Assembly (NCBI RefSeq): GCF_001874145.1
Contig: NZ_MPCX01000015.1
Span: 1-64,000, forward strand
Length of the DNA stretch: 64,000 nt
Direction of reading: 5' to 3'
DNA from: Lacinutrix sp. MedPE-SW
GTDB lineage: Bacteria; Bacteroidota; Bacteroidia; Flavobacteriales; Flavobacteriaceae
This document shows positions 47,968 through 56,027 of the stretch, piece after piece (positions within the stretch are counted from its first letter, which is position 1; each line of letters opens with the position of its first letter). Below the pieces are notes generated by a model. The model searched no databases. It saw only the letters and a program-made list of their open reading frames with translations, and was not told the DNA's origin. The position numbers and the translations under genes are program-made.

Positions 47968-48077
47968 AATTACAATTGCAAGTTAGCATTTTATTAGTAA
48001 TTATAATAAGTAAGTTAAAAACCTGAATTTATATTTTTTCATACAGAAATTAGTGTATTTTTAGCCTTATAAATAAT

Positions 48078-48962
48078 ATGCTTTCAGTTTTAATTCCTAC
48101 ATATAATTATAACGTTTCTGCCTTAGTTGATGTTTTACATAAACAACTTAGTTTACAAACTACACCTTTTGAAATTTTAATTTTTGAAGACGGTAGTACT
48201 CAAAATTTAAACACTATAGATTTGAGTAATACTTTTGTAATTACAAACCCAACAAATATTGGTCGTGTAAGAGCTAGAAATGAATTAGCTAACAAAGCTA
48301 AATACAGTTGGTTACTTTTTTTAGATGCAGATGTTATGCCTAAAAACGAAAGTTTTATTACAAATTATTTAAAAACCACGAACACTAATTACAAAGCTAT
48401 TTATGGTGGCTTTGCTTACAAAAAACAAGCACCAAACCACAATAAAACTTTACGCTGGACGTATGGGAAAACTAAAGAAGAAAAACCTGCAAAACTACGT
48501 AACAAAAAAGCCTATAAAATTATAATATCTGCCAACTATTTAATTAAAAAAGAGACTTTTAAATTAATAAACTCCAAAATTAATGAAGCCAAAGGTTATG
48601 GTTTTGATTATTATTTTGGCGCGTTTTTAAAAACTAATAATATTAATGTTTTACACATTGATAATGAGGTGTACCACTTAGGTCTTGATGAAAATGAGGT
48701 TTACTTAAATAAAGTTGAACAAGCGGTTAATACCTTATTAAGGTTTTATAAAAAGAATAAGGCGCTTGACACAGATAATGACCTTTTAAAATTATTTGTA
48801 ACGCTTAATAAATATAAATTAGTAAGAATTTTTAGTAAAATTCATGCTGTATTTAAAGAAAAAATGAAAGCTAATTTACTTAGTAATAAACCGAGTATAA
48901 AACTATTACAGTTTTATCGAATTAGTTATATGTGTTACCAATATGTAAATGAAAAAGCTTAA
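48078..48962 (+). CDS. Glycosyltransferase family 2
   Basis: 294 aa soluble GT-A enzyme. The N-terminus VLIPTYNYNVSALVDVL, the EILIFEDGS region and the DxD-type metal site LLFLDADVMP (about residues 90-99) are typical of GT2. It is in the polysaccharide cluster on the opposite strand to most neighbours. Its stop overlaps that of the convergent ketoisomerase gene (TTAA). Confidence 0.9.
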   Translation: MLSVLIPTYNYNVSALVDVLHKQLSLQTTPFEILIFEDGSTQNLNTIDLSNTFVITNPTNIGRVRARNELANKAKYSWLLFLDADVMPKNESFITNYLKTTNTNYKAIYGGFAYKKQAPNHNKTLRWTYGKTKEEKPAKLRNKKAYKIIISANYLIKKETFKLINSKINEAKGYGFDYYFGAFLKTNNINVLHIDNEVYHLGLDENEVYLNKVEQAVNTLLRFYKKNKALDTDNDLLKLFVTLNKYKLVRIFSKIHAVFKEKMKANLLSNKPSIKLLQFYRISYMCYQYVNEKA

Positions 48963-49375
48963 CTTTTTATACGCTTAAAAGTATCGAAATTAGAAATATA
49001 ATCGTTTTCATTATAAACAGCAGAAGCTAAAACCAAACACACTGCTCCAGACGAAAAATTTTCTAATTCTCTCCAGATTCCAGGTACAATTAACAAGCCT
49101 TTGTTTGGCTTATTTAATGTTACTGTTTTTGTGTTTTTACCATCTTTTAAAATCACATCAAAACTTCCACTTAATGGTAGTAATAATTGCTGCAATTCTT
49201 TATGAGCATGACCACCACGATAAGCAGAACTTGGCACATCGTACAAATAATAAACACGCTCTATACTAAAAGGCACACAATCTTTTTCAATTACCGATAA
49301 ATTGCCACGACCTTGAGGATCTTCAATTTTAGGAATTTCTATTATTCTGGCTGATTCTATTGTGGTGTCTTTCAT
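48959..49375 (-). CDS. FdtA/QdtA-like sugar 3,4-ketoisomerase (cupin)
   Basis: 138 aa cupin. The fingerprint region IERVYYLYDVPSSAYRGGHAHKELQQLL (about residues 38-66) with RGGHAHK matches dTDP-4-dehydro-6-deoxyglucose 3,4-ketoisomerases (FdtA/QdtA/WlaRB). It converts a 4-keto to a 3-keto sugar, which is then aminated at C3, here plausibly by the FdtB-like enzyme at 52950-54053. The rmlA/rmlB donor-sugar genes are not in this window. It lies 1 nt after the GT4 gene. Confidence 0.85.
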   Translation of the reverse strand: MKDTTIESARIIEIPKIEDPQGRGNLSVIEKDCVPFSIERVYYLYDVPSSAYRGGHAHKELQQLLLPLSGSFDVILKDGKNTKTVTLNKPNKGLLIVPGIWRELENFSSGAVCLVLASAVYNENDYISNFDTFKRIKS

Positions 49376-49376
49376 T

Positions 49377-50468
49377 TTAATTTAAAAGGTCTGTAATTGC
49401 TTTATCCCATTGTTTTGCTATTTCACTAATACTAAACTGCTTAACGCTATTTACACTGTTTTGCTTACAGTTTTGATATAAAGTGTCGTCTAATATAAAG
49501 CTATTCATAGCATTTTCAAAAGCTGTTTCGTTATTAGTTTCAATTAACAGTCCGTTAAATTTATGTTCTATAATTTCTCTTGGACCAGAATTACAATCTA
49601 CAGCAATAACTGGTGTTTTTAATGCTAATGATTCTAACAACACCATAGGAAACCCTTCAAAATTACTAGTTAACACTGTAAACTTTGCTTGTTTAACGTA
49701 TGGCAAAGGATTTTCTACATATGGTATAAAAACGACATGCTTTTGTAAATCTAGATTTTGAGCATATTCCTTTAAGGTATCTGTATCGTTACCATTACCC
49801 AATAATACCAGTTTATAACCTTTCTCTATTAAAATTGATGCTTTATAAGTACGTAGTAAAAATTTTAAGTTTTTGTGGTGCTCATTAAGTCTTCCAAAAA
49901 ACAAAATATAATTAGTTAAACTAGAATTTAAATGTTGCGTTATTTCAGCTTCTTTATTTAACGCTATAAAATCTATAGGATTATAAATTGTACGGCAATT
50001 TTTTAAATTATATAAGCTTTTAAATTTATGTTCTGCAGCTTGAGATACTGTAATTAGCATTTCATTTTTATACAAATATTTATTAAGCCAGTTGTATTTT
50101 GAAAAAGCATGTGATGTTTTATAGTTATGTACAATGTAAATTGTAGGAATTTTATAAATAAACTTATTAATTATAAAATCTCTTAAAGCTTGAACACGCG
50201 ACCTATTATCTATAATACAGTCAAAATTATGAGCTTTTAAATAGTTTTTAAAAATTAGTAGTTTTTTAAATCTGCTCGCATTTATTTTTCCTAAATTAAA
50301 TAATGTGCCTTTGTAACTATAATCTACAATATTTAAAACGCTAACAATGTGCACTTCATGACCTAAATTATGAAGCATTTTAGATAATAAAGCACCTACT
50401 TTTTGTGCGCCACCTTGACCTAAAGATGATACGACTAGGCATATTTTTTTTTTATTGTTACTTTGCAA
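49377..50468 (-). CDS. Glycosyltransferase family 4
   Basis: 363 aa GT-B enzyme. The N-terminal KKICLVVSSLGQGGAQKVGALLS, the C-terminal donor domain starting FFGRLNEHHKNLKFLLRTY and the E-x7-E type signature NFEGFPMVLLESLALKTPVIAVDCNSGPREII are clear. Probably a cytoplasmic enzyme adding a sugar during repeat-unit assembly. The start is TTG at 50468 (MQSNNKKKICLV); no ATG is available near the conserved N-terminus. Confidence 0.9.
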   Translation of the reverse strand: MQSNNKKKICLVVSSLGQGGAQKVGALLSKMLHNLGHEVHIVSVLNIVDYSYKGTLFNLGKINASRFKKLLIFKNYLKAHNFDCIIDNRSRVQALRDFIINKFIYKIPTIYIVHNYKTSHAFSKYNWLNKYLYKNEMLITVSQAAEHKFKSLYNLKNCRTIYNPIDFIALNKEAEITQHLNSSLTNYILFFGRLNEHHKNLKFLLRTYKASILIEKGYKLVLLGNGNDTDTLKEYAQNLDLQKHVVFIPYVENPLPYVKQAKFTVLTSNFEGFPMVLLESLALKTPVIAVDCNSGPREIIEHKFNGLLIETNNETAFENAMNSFILDDTLYQNCKQNSVNSVKQFSISEIAKQWDKAITDLLN

Positions 50469-50491
50469 GCGTTTTAGTTTATTGGATGCAT

Positions 50492-50499
50492 CAAATATA
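50492..50499 (-). promoter_or_regulatory. -7 box for the GT4-ketoisomerase pair
   Basis: TATATTTG on the minus strand matches TAnnTTTG, 23 nt before the TTG start at 50468; it lies within the 35-bp divergent spacer. Confidence 0.5.
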
Positions 50500-50503
50500 G
50501 TGA

Positions 50504-51640
50504 ATGAAGATTTTATTAATAGGAGAATATAGCAATTTACACAATTCTTTAAAGGCTGGCCTTGAAAAGTTAGGACACACTGTTGTTATTGCTGGATTAA
50601 ATGATGGTTTTAAAAATTTTCCAGTAGATATTCTTTTAAAAAAACGCTACCAAAAAGGATTTTTTAAAAAACTAAAAGTGCTTATTTATAAGCTTAGTAA
50701 AATCGATTTATATTCTTTAGATATTAAAAGGCAAATTAAACATGCTTTACCAGAACTTAGTGGTTTTGATGTTGTGCAATTTATTAACGAAAGTGCTTTT
50801 ATGTGCACGCCTAATATTGAAGCGTATATTTTTAATTTAATACAAAAAAACAATAGTAAAACTTATTTGCTCTCTTGTGGTACAGACTATACAAGTGTTA
50901 ACTACGCCTATAATAAAAACTTAAAATACTCTATATTAACACCGTATTTTGATAAAAAAGGAAAAAAAAGCAACTACCAATCTGTTTTAAAATACTTAAA
51001 ACCAGAATATAAAAAATTGCACGATACCGTTTTTAAAGGTATTGAAGGTGTAATTGCTTCAGATTTTGATTACCATTTACCATTACAAAACCATCCTAAA
51101 TATTTAGGTATGATTGCTAACCCAATTAATGTTGATGTTTTAGAATTTAAAGCATTAACAAACTTAAATCCCATTGTAATATTTCATGGTATTAACAAAA
51201 ATAATTATTACAAAAAAGGTAACGATTTATTTGAAATTGCTTTAAAGGAAATAAAAAACACTCATGGCGATAAGGTTAAGATAATTACAACTCATAATTT
51301 ACCGTACAATGAGTATATTAAAGCTTATAATGATGCACACATTATACTAGACCAGGTTTATAGTTACGATCAAGGTTATAATGCTTTAGAGTCTATGGCT
51401 AAGGGTAAAGTTGTTTTTACAGGTTTAGAAAATGAATGTTTACTACACTATAATTTAGAAAAAAATAGCATTGCCATTAATGCTACACCAAATATTAATG
51501 AGCTAATTAAGCATTTAAACGCGCTTATAGAAAACCCAGATAATATTACCAAAATAGGACGCGCAGCACAACGCTTTGTAAATAAAGAACATAATTATAT
51601 TAATAGCGCAAAACGCTATTTAGAGTTGTGGGAATCGTGA
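50504..51640 (+). CDS. Glycosyltransferase (GT4-like, GT-B fold)
   Basis: 378 aa. It begins MKILLIGEYSNLHNSLKAGLEKLGHTVVIAG, a GT-B N-terminal Rossmann half. The C-terminal half has IVIFHGINKNNYYKKGNDLF and AHIILDQVYSYDQGYNALESMAKGKVVFTGLE, matching a retaining GT4-like donor-binding region. It is divergent from the neighbouring GT4 gene with a 35-bp spacer. Its 3' end overlaps the flippase gene by 25 bp in convergent orientation. Confidence 0.85.
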   Translation: MKILLIGEYSNLHNSLKAGLEKLGHTVVIAGLNDGFKNFPVDILLKKRYQKGFFKKLKVLIYKLSKIDLYSLDIKRQIKHALPELSGFDVVQFINESAFMCTPNIEAYIFNLIQKNNSKTYLLSCGTDYTSVNYAYNKNLKYSILTPYFDKKGKKSNYQSVLKYLKPEYKKLHDTVFKGIEGVIASDFDYHLPLQNHPKYLGMIANPINVDVLEFKALTNLNPIVIFHGINKNNYYKKGNDLFEIALKEIKNTHGDKVKIITTHNLPYNEYIKAYNDAHIILDQVYSYDQGYNALESMAKGKVVFTGLENECLLHYNLEKNSIAINATPNINELIKHLNALIENPDNITKIGRAAQRFVNKEHNYINSAKRYLELWES

Positions 51641-52953
51641 GAATCTTCATTATCTATTTCGGCATCTGGCAAAACTCCAAATAACGACGAACTAAATATT
51701 AATAGTATTACTCCATAGTACATGACGTAAGTAACAAAGTGCGCGATATTAGCACCTTTTACTCCATAATTATCTATAAAATAAATACTTGTTAAATATA
51801 ATATTATTACCGAAAAAGCTTCGGTTATTATATAATGCCAAAACATTTTTTTAGCAAGAAATTGATAAGCAATAATAATAGAAAGTACCTTAACAAAATC
51901 GCCTAGTAATTGCCAAAAAAACAAGTCGGTTACAGGCTCAAACTCAAAAGTAAAAAGAATTTGAACAATAAATTCTCTTAGAAAATAAATAACTAATAAA
52001 CCTGCAGCAAAAACTGGAACTATGGTTTTATAAAAGCCAAAGACTTCTTTTCTAAAACCTTTAATTGAATCTATTTCTGAAAAACGTGGTAATATATATA
52101 ATGTTAGTAACGAGTATACAAACATGAGATAGTATTTAGAAATACGATTCATTGCTTCCCACATACCAGCTTCTTTTAAACCAACTTCTTCTATTATATA
52201 TGAACGCACACTTATTGCTACCAAAGGCATTACAATAGCAGAAAACAAGGCCATTATTGAATATGAACTTAATTTTTTTACATAACTTAAACTAAATTGT
52301 GTTACGTTAACTAATTTTGTAAAATTTTGCCTGTTTAAAATACCTACTAATGTTATTAAAAACAGTAAGGATTCTGCTATAACAACAGATATTAAAGCAC
52401 CGTCTATTTGGTTTTGCCAGATTAGAAAAATGGCGATTACCGCACCTAAAATTTGTCCGAAAATATTAAAGACAATTAAGAATTTAAATTTTGAAAAGCC
52501 ATTCATTATAGAATAGCAGAGCATATTTAAAGCATAAAATGGCAGTACTATTGCAAAAATTTTAATTACGTATGCGTAATCATTATACTCATGAAATATG
52601 GTGTCGTTAATAAAACTTGCATTATAATAAATAAAGATGCAAATAACCGAAGTTGCAATAAAACCTAAATAAAAAGCTGTCGATAATGTTTTAGATAGCT
52701 CTAACCTATTCTCTTTATTTTGCGCAATGTATTTTACAACACCATTGTATAAACCTAAAATAGAAAAAGATTGTGCCGAACTTACAAAGTTTCTAAGGTT
52801 ACCAACTAAAGCTAAACCTTCGGCTCCAACAAATATCGCTATAAACTTAGATGTAAGAAATCCAGCTATAATCTTAATTATTACAGAAACTGAATTAAGA
52901 GAAGCAACTTTTACTAAAACGTTATTGTTTATATAATTAAGAAGTTTTTTCAA
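51616..52953 (-). CDS. Wzx-like oligosaccharide flippase (O-antigen translocase)
   Basis: 445 aa with about 12 membrane helices. The N-terminus (NSVSVIIKIIAGFLTSKFIAIFVGAEGLALVGNLRNF) matches MATE-like polysaccharide flippases of the Wzx/O-antigen translocase type. It is predicted to move undecaprenyl-linked repeat units across the inner membrane. It overlaps the upstream aminotransferase gene by 4 bp, so translation is probably coupled. Its C-terminal end is antisense to the convergent glycosyltransferase gene. Confidence 0.87.
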   Translation of the reverse strand: MKKLLNYINNNVLVKVASLNSVSVIIKIIAGFLTSKFIAIFVGAEGLALVGNLRNFVSSAQSFSILGLYNGVVKYIAQNKENRLELSKTLSTAFYLGFIATSVICIFIYYNASFINDTIFHEYNDYAYVIKIFAIVLPFYALNMLCYSIMNGFSKFKFLIVFNIFGQILGAVIAIFLIWQNQIDGALISVVIAESLLFLITLVGILNRQNFTKLVNVTQFSLSYVKKLSSYSIMALFSAIVMPLVAISVRSYIIEEVGLKEAGMWEAMNRISKYYLMFVYSLLTLYILPRFSEIDSIKGFRKEVFGFYKTIVPVFAAGLLVIYFLREFIVQILFTFEFEPVTDLFFWQLLGDFVKVLSIIIAYQFLAKKMFWHYIITEAFSVIILYLTSIYFIDNYGVKGANIAHFVTYVMYYGVILLIFSSSLFGVLPDAEIDNEDSHDSHNSK

Positions 52954-54053
52954 TTATAATTATTAATTGTGGTAATAATGGATGTAATAGCTTTGGAAGA
53001 CAATATAGGACTAATAGGCAAACTAACACAATTGTTGTGTATATTTTCGGTAACAGGTAAATGTTTCGGTGTGAACGTATTAAAAGCTTCTTGTTTATGT
53101 GGTGCCACAGGATAATGAATGGCCGTTTCTATACCATATGTTTCCATATAATTTATAAACTTATTTCGGTTTTCAACTAAAATTACAAACAAATGAAATA
53201 CGTGGTTTTTAGAACCATTATAGTATGGTAACGTTATTTTTTTATTTTTAATTTCGTTTAAATACCTATTAGCGACGTCTCTTCTGGCTTCATTATCTGC
53301 ATCTAATACCTTAAGTTTTTCGTTTAAAAACAGCGCTTGTAATTCGTCTAAACGTTTGTTACTTCCTAGATAATTATGAATGTATTTTTCACTGCTACCG
53401 TAGTTTCTAATAGCACTGCAAATATTTGCAAAATCTTTATTATTGGTCGTTATTGCTCCTGCATCTCCTAAAGCACCTAAATTTTTAGCTGGATAAAAAC
53501 TAAACGTTGCGCAATCGCCTAAATTTCCTGCTCGCTTTTTGCTGTTATTTATTGCTCCATGCGCCTGTGCAGCATCTTCTATTACTAATAAATTATTTTT
53601 TTTAGCTAATAAATTAATACTTTCCATATTAGCCAATTGCCCATATAAATGAACAATTACTATGGCTTTAGTTTTTGCATTTATATGCTTTTCTATTTCT
53701 TGAGCATCAATATTAAAAGTGTTTATATCTGGCTCTACTAAAACAGGTTTCAAACCTACTTCTGTTATAGCTAATAGTGTTGCAATAAATGTATTTGCTG
53801 GTACAATAACTTCGTCTCCTTTTTGCAATTTTCCTAATTGCATATAAGCTTTAAACGTAATAATTAAAGCATCTAAACCATTACTTACACCTATACAATA
53901 TTTTGTACCGCAATAATTTGCAAATGCTGTTTCAAACTGTTTTACACCGTTACCTAAAATGTATTGACCAGAATTTAAAAACTGTTGAAACTGATTTTTA
54001 AACGCTGTGTCAAACCTAGCGTTTATGGCTTGTAAATCTAAAAACTTAATCAT
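52950..54053 (-). CDS. DegT/DnrJ/EryC1 family sugar aminotransferase (FdtB-like)
   Basis: 367 aa PLP aminotransferase that would aminate a nucleotide-linked keto-sugar. The PLP lysine is K190 in FSFYPAKNLGALGDAG, and IEDAAQAHGA (158-167) carries the cofactor-stacking region. The match to FdtB/QdtB-type C3 aminotransferases fits the presence of an FdtA/QdtA-like ketoisomerase in the cluster. It overlaps by 4 bp both the acyltransferase gene upstream and the flippase gene downstream. Confidence 0.88.
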   Translation of the reverse strand: MIKFLDLQAINARFDTAFKNQFQQFLNSGQYILGNGVKQFETAFANYCGTKYCIGVSNGLDALIITFKAYMQLGKLQKGDEVIVPANTFIATLLAITEVGLKPVLVEPDINTFNIDAQEIEKHINAKTKAIVIVHLYGQLANMESINLLAKKNNLLVIEDAAQAHGAINNSKKRAGNLGDCATFSFYPAKNLGALGDAGAITTNNKDFANICSAIRNYGSSEKYIHNYLGSNKRLDELQALFLNEKLKVLDADNEARRDVANRYLNEIKNKKITLPYYNGSKNHVFHLFVILVENRNKFINYMETYGIETAIHYPVAPHKQEAFNTFTPKHLPVTENIHNNCVSLPISPILSSKAITSIITTINNYN

Positions 54054-55024
54054 AGCATAACGTTATTTAAAAGTTTATGATTTTTTGTTGAAATACTATA
54101 AAATTGTTGTGTTATTGTTCTTGCGCCAAAACTTTCTTTCCAATACAACAAACCTTGATTTAATTTTTTGCCGTTGTTTTCGTTAGAAATACCAAAATCG
54201 AAATACTTTTTATTTTTAAAAGTAGTATTTATTAAGTGGTTAAATAAAAAGTCTAAACTACCCAATTCTTGTTTATTTTCTTTTGCCGAAATGTATTGCG
54301 CATGTGCTACATTTTTTGTTTCAAAAATTGTTGTTCCTGCTACAATTTCATTTTTATAATACACATTAAATTGTCTAATATTTTTAGGAAATTTATGCTG
54401 TAATTGTATTATTTCTTCTAAACTATGTACTGGCTTTTTATTGTACTTTTCTTGTAAGTTTGGTTTTAAAACGTCTTCCCAAAAAGCCTTAAAGTTTTCA
54501 TCTTCTTTTATTTCTAAATCTAAAGCCTCTGCACGTTTTACACCTCTTGTTCTTACTTTAGACACAGGTTGTGAAACGGTATTATTTTCGATTACAGAAA
54601 GCACATCGGTTCTAGTGATACTTGCATTTAACAAAAACAAAATATAGTCTAACTCTTCACTTGGAACTAAATTATAAATACTTGGGATATTTTTTATATG
54701 AAGAGTTTTAATATTGTTTGTTTCTAAAAACTTTAAAAGCACTTTAAAAGCTTCAATAGTATCGTTTAGCTTTAATGTTTTATTTAAAACCAAACCACCA
54801 TAAGTTAAACCTTGATGCGAATGTAATACTGAATCTACAGTGTTTCCGGGTAATATACCTATTAGTTTATCGGCTTTAAAAATTAATAAAGAACCATCTG
54901 TAAATCTATCTTTATGGTATTCCATAAAATCACGTTGAAATAAAAACGTAGCGTTTTTTGCTTCGGCTACAAAGCTATTCCAAAGCTTGTAATCACTAGA
55001 TTGATATGTTTTTACAGTAAGAAT
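54050..55024 (-). CDS. FemAB/GNAT-like acyltransferase, probable ATT start
   Basis: A GNAT/FemAB-type protein, probably 325 aa, with a possible role in acylating the amino sugar or peptide of the surface glycan. The C-terminal half carries GTTIFETKNVAHAQYISAKENK and FDFGISNENNGKKLNQGLLYWKESFGA, typical of FemAB-like proteins. The first ATG is at 54925, but the frame is open upstream as LTVKTYQSSDYKLWN and then SFVAEAKNATFLFQRDF, which looks like the normal N-terminus of this family. No ATG, GTG or TTG exists there; ATT at 55024 (or 55030) is the plausible start. The frame is closed only by the TAA of the upstream glycosyltransferase. Confidence 0.7.
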   Translation of the reverse strand: MLTVKTYQSSDYKLWNSFVAEAKNATFLFQRDFMEYHKDRFTDGSLLIFKADKLIGILPGNTVDSVLHSHQGLTYGGLVLNKTLKLNDTIEAFKVLLKFLETNNIKTLHIKNIPSIYNLVPSEELDYILFLLNASITRTDVLSVIENNTVSQPVSKVRTRGVKRAEALDLEIKEDENFKAFWEDVLKPNLQEKYNKKPVHSLEEIIQLQHKFPKNIRQFNVYYKNEIVAGTTIFETKNVAHAQYISAKENKQELGSLDFLFNHLINTTFKNKKYFDFGISNENNGKKLNQGLLYWKESFGARTITQQFYSISTKNHKLLNNVML

Positions 55025-55036
55025 AAAAATTAGTTT

Positions 55037-55996
55037 TTAGTTAGCGTCTAACACTTCTGCGGAAGCGATATTTGTTTCATTTACAATGTATAACGGTCTT
55101 TTTTTAACATCTGTATTTATACGTGCAATATATTCACCTATAACACCTACCGAAATGAGTTGAATACCTCCAATAAACATTGTACTTACTATTAAAGATG
55201 TCCATCCTGTAACTTGTTGATTAAAGAAAAAGTAAGCTATTAGTGCGTATAAAATTATTGCAAAAGATAATAGAGATATAATTAACCCTAAACGGCTTAC
55301 AAAAAGCAAAGGTTTATCTGAAAAGCCTGTAATACCGTCTAAAGCCATTTTAATTAAACGGCTATATGAGTATCCTGTTACGCCTATTTTTCTACTATCT
55401 CTATCGAATTCTACAGATGTGTCTTTAAAACCTAACCAGGCAATTTGAGCTCTTATAAATTTATTTTGCTCGGGCATTGTATTTAAAGCATCTACAACTT
55501 TTTTAGATATTAATCTAAAATCTCCTGTGTCTAATGGGATATCAAAATTTGTAATGTTAGAAAGTGTTCTATAAAACCATTTTGAAGTTGTTTTTTTTAA
55601 CCAAGTTTCTCCATCACGTTTTTTTCGTTTAGCATACACTACATCAAAACCAGATTTATAGGCTTTATAAAGTTCTGGTATTAATTCTGGAGGATCTTGT
55701 AAATCGCCATCTATAATAACAATACTATCACCTGTAACGTTTTTTAAACCTGCAGACACAGCTATTTGATGCCCAAAATTTCTACTAAAATCTATAAAAA
55801 AAACCTGTTCGTCTTGTGAAGCAATTGCTTTAATTTCGTTTATAGAATTATCTTTACTACCATCGTTTACAAATACAAATTCGTAATTATCTGTTATTTT
55901 AGTTACTGCTGCTACTAATCTAGCATATAATGTATCTATTATACCAGACTCATTAAATATGGGAATTATTACAGAAAGTTTTTCGGGTGTTTTCAT
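55037..55996 (-). CDS. Glycosyltransferase family 2, polyprenyl-phosphate type (DPM1/ArnC/GtrB-like)
   Basis: 319 aa. The GT2 domain (VIIPIFNESG, FVFVNDGSKDNS, VIIDGDLQDPPELIPEL with a DxD-type site, about residues 95-110) is followed by two C-terminal membrane helices (about 230-255 and 262-290). It would load a sugar onto undecaprenyl phosphate, supplying the GT-C type transferases nearby. Its stop codon TAA (55037-55039) is in the same frame as the acyltransferase that follows. Confidence 0.9.
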   Translation of the reverse strand: MKTPEKLSVIIPIFNESGIIDTLYARLVAAVTKITDNYEFVFVNDGSKDNSINEIKAIASQDEQVFFIDFSRNFGHQIAVSAGLKNVTGDSIVIIDGDLQDPPELIPELYKAYKSGFDVVYAKRKKRDGETWLKKTTSKWFYRTLSNITNFDIPLDTGDFRLISKKVVDALNTMPEQNKFIRAQIAWLGFKDTSVEFDRDSRKIGVTGYSYSRLIKMALDGITGFSDKPLLFVSRLGLIISLLSFAIILYALIAYFFFNQQVTGWTSLIVSTMFIGGIQLISVGVIGEYIARINTDVKKRPLYIVNETNIASAEVLDAN

Positions 55997-56027
55997 ATTT
56001 AAATCACAATATAAAAAGTAAATCTAA

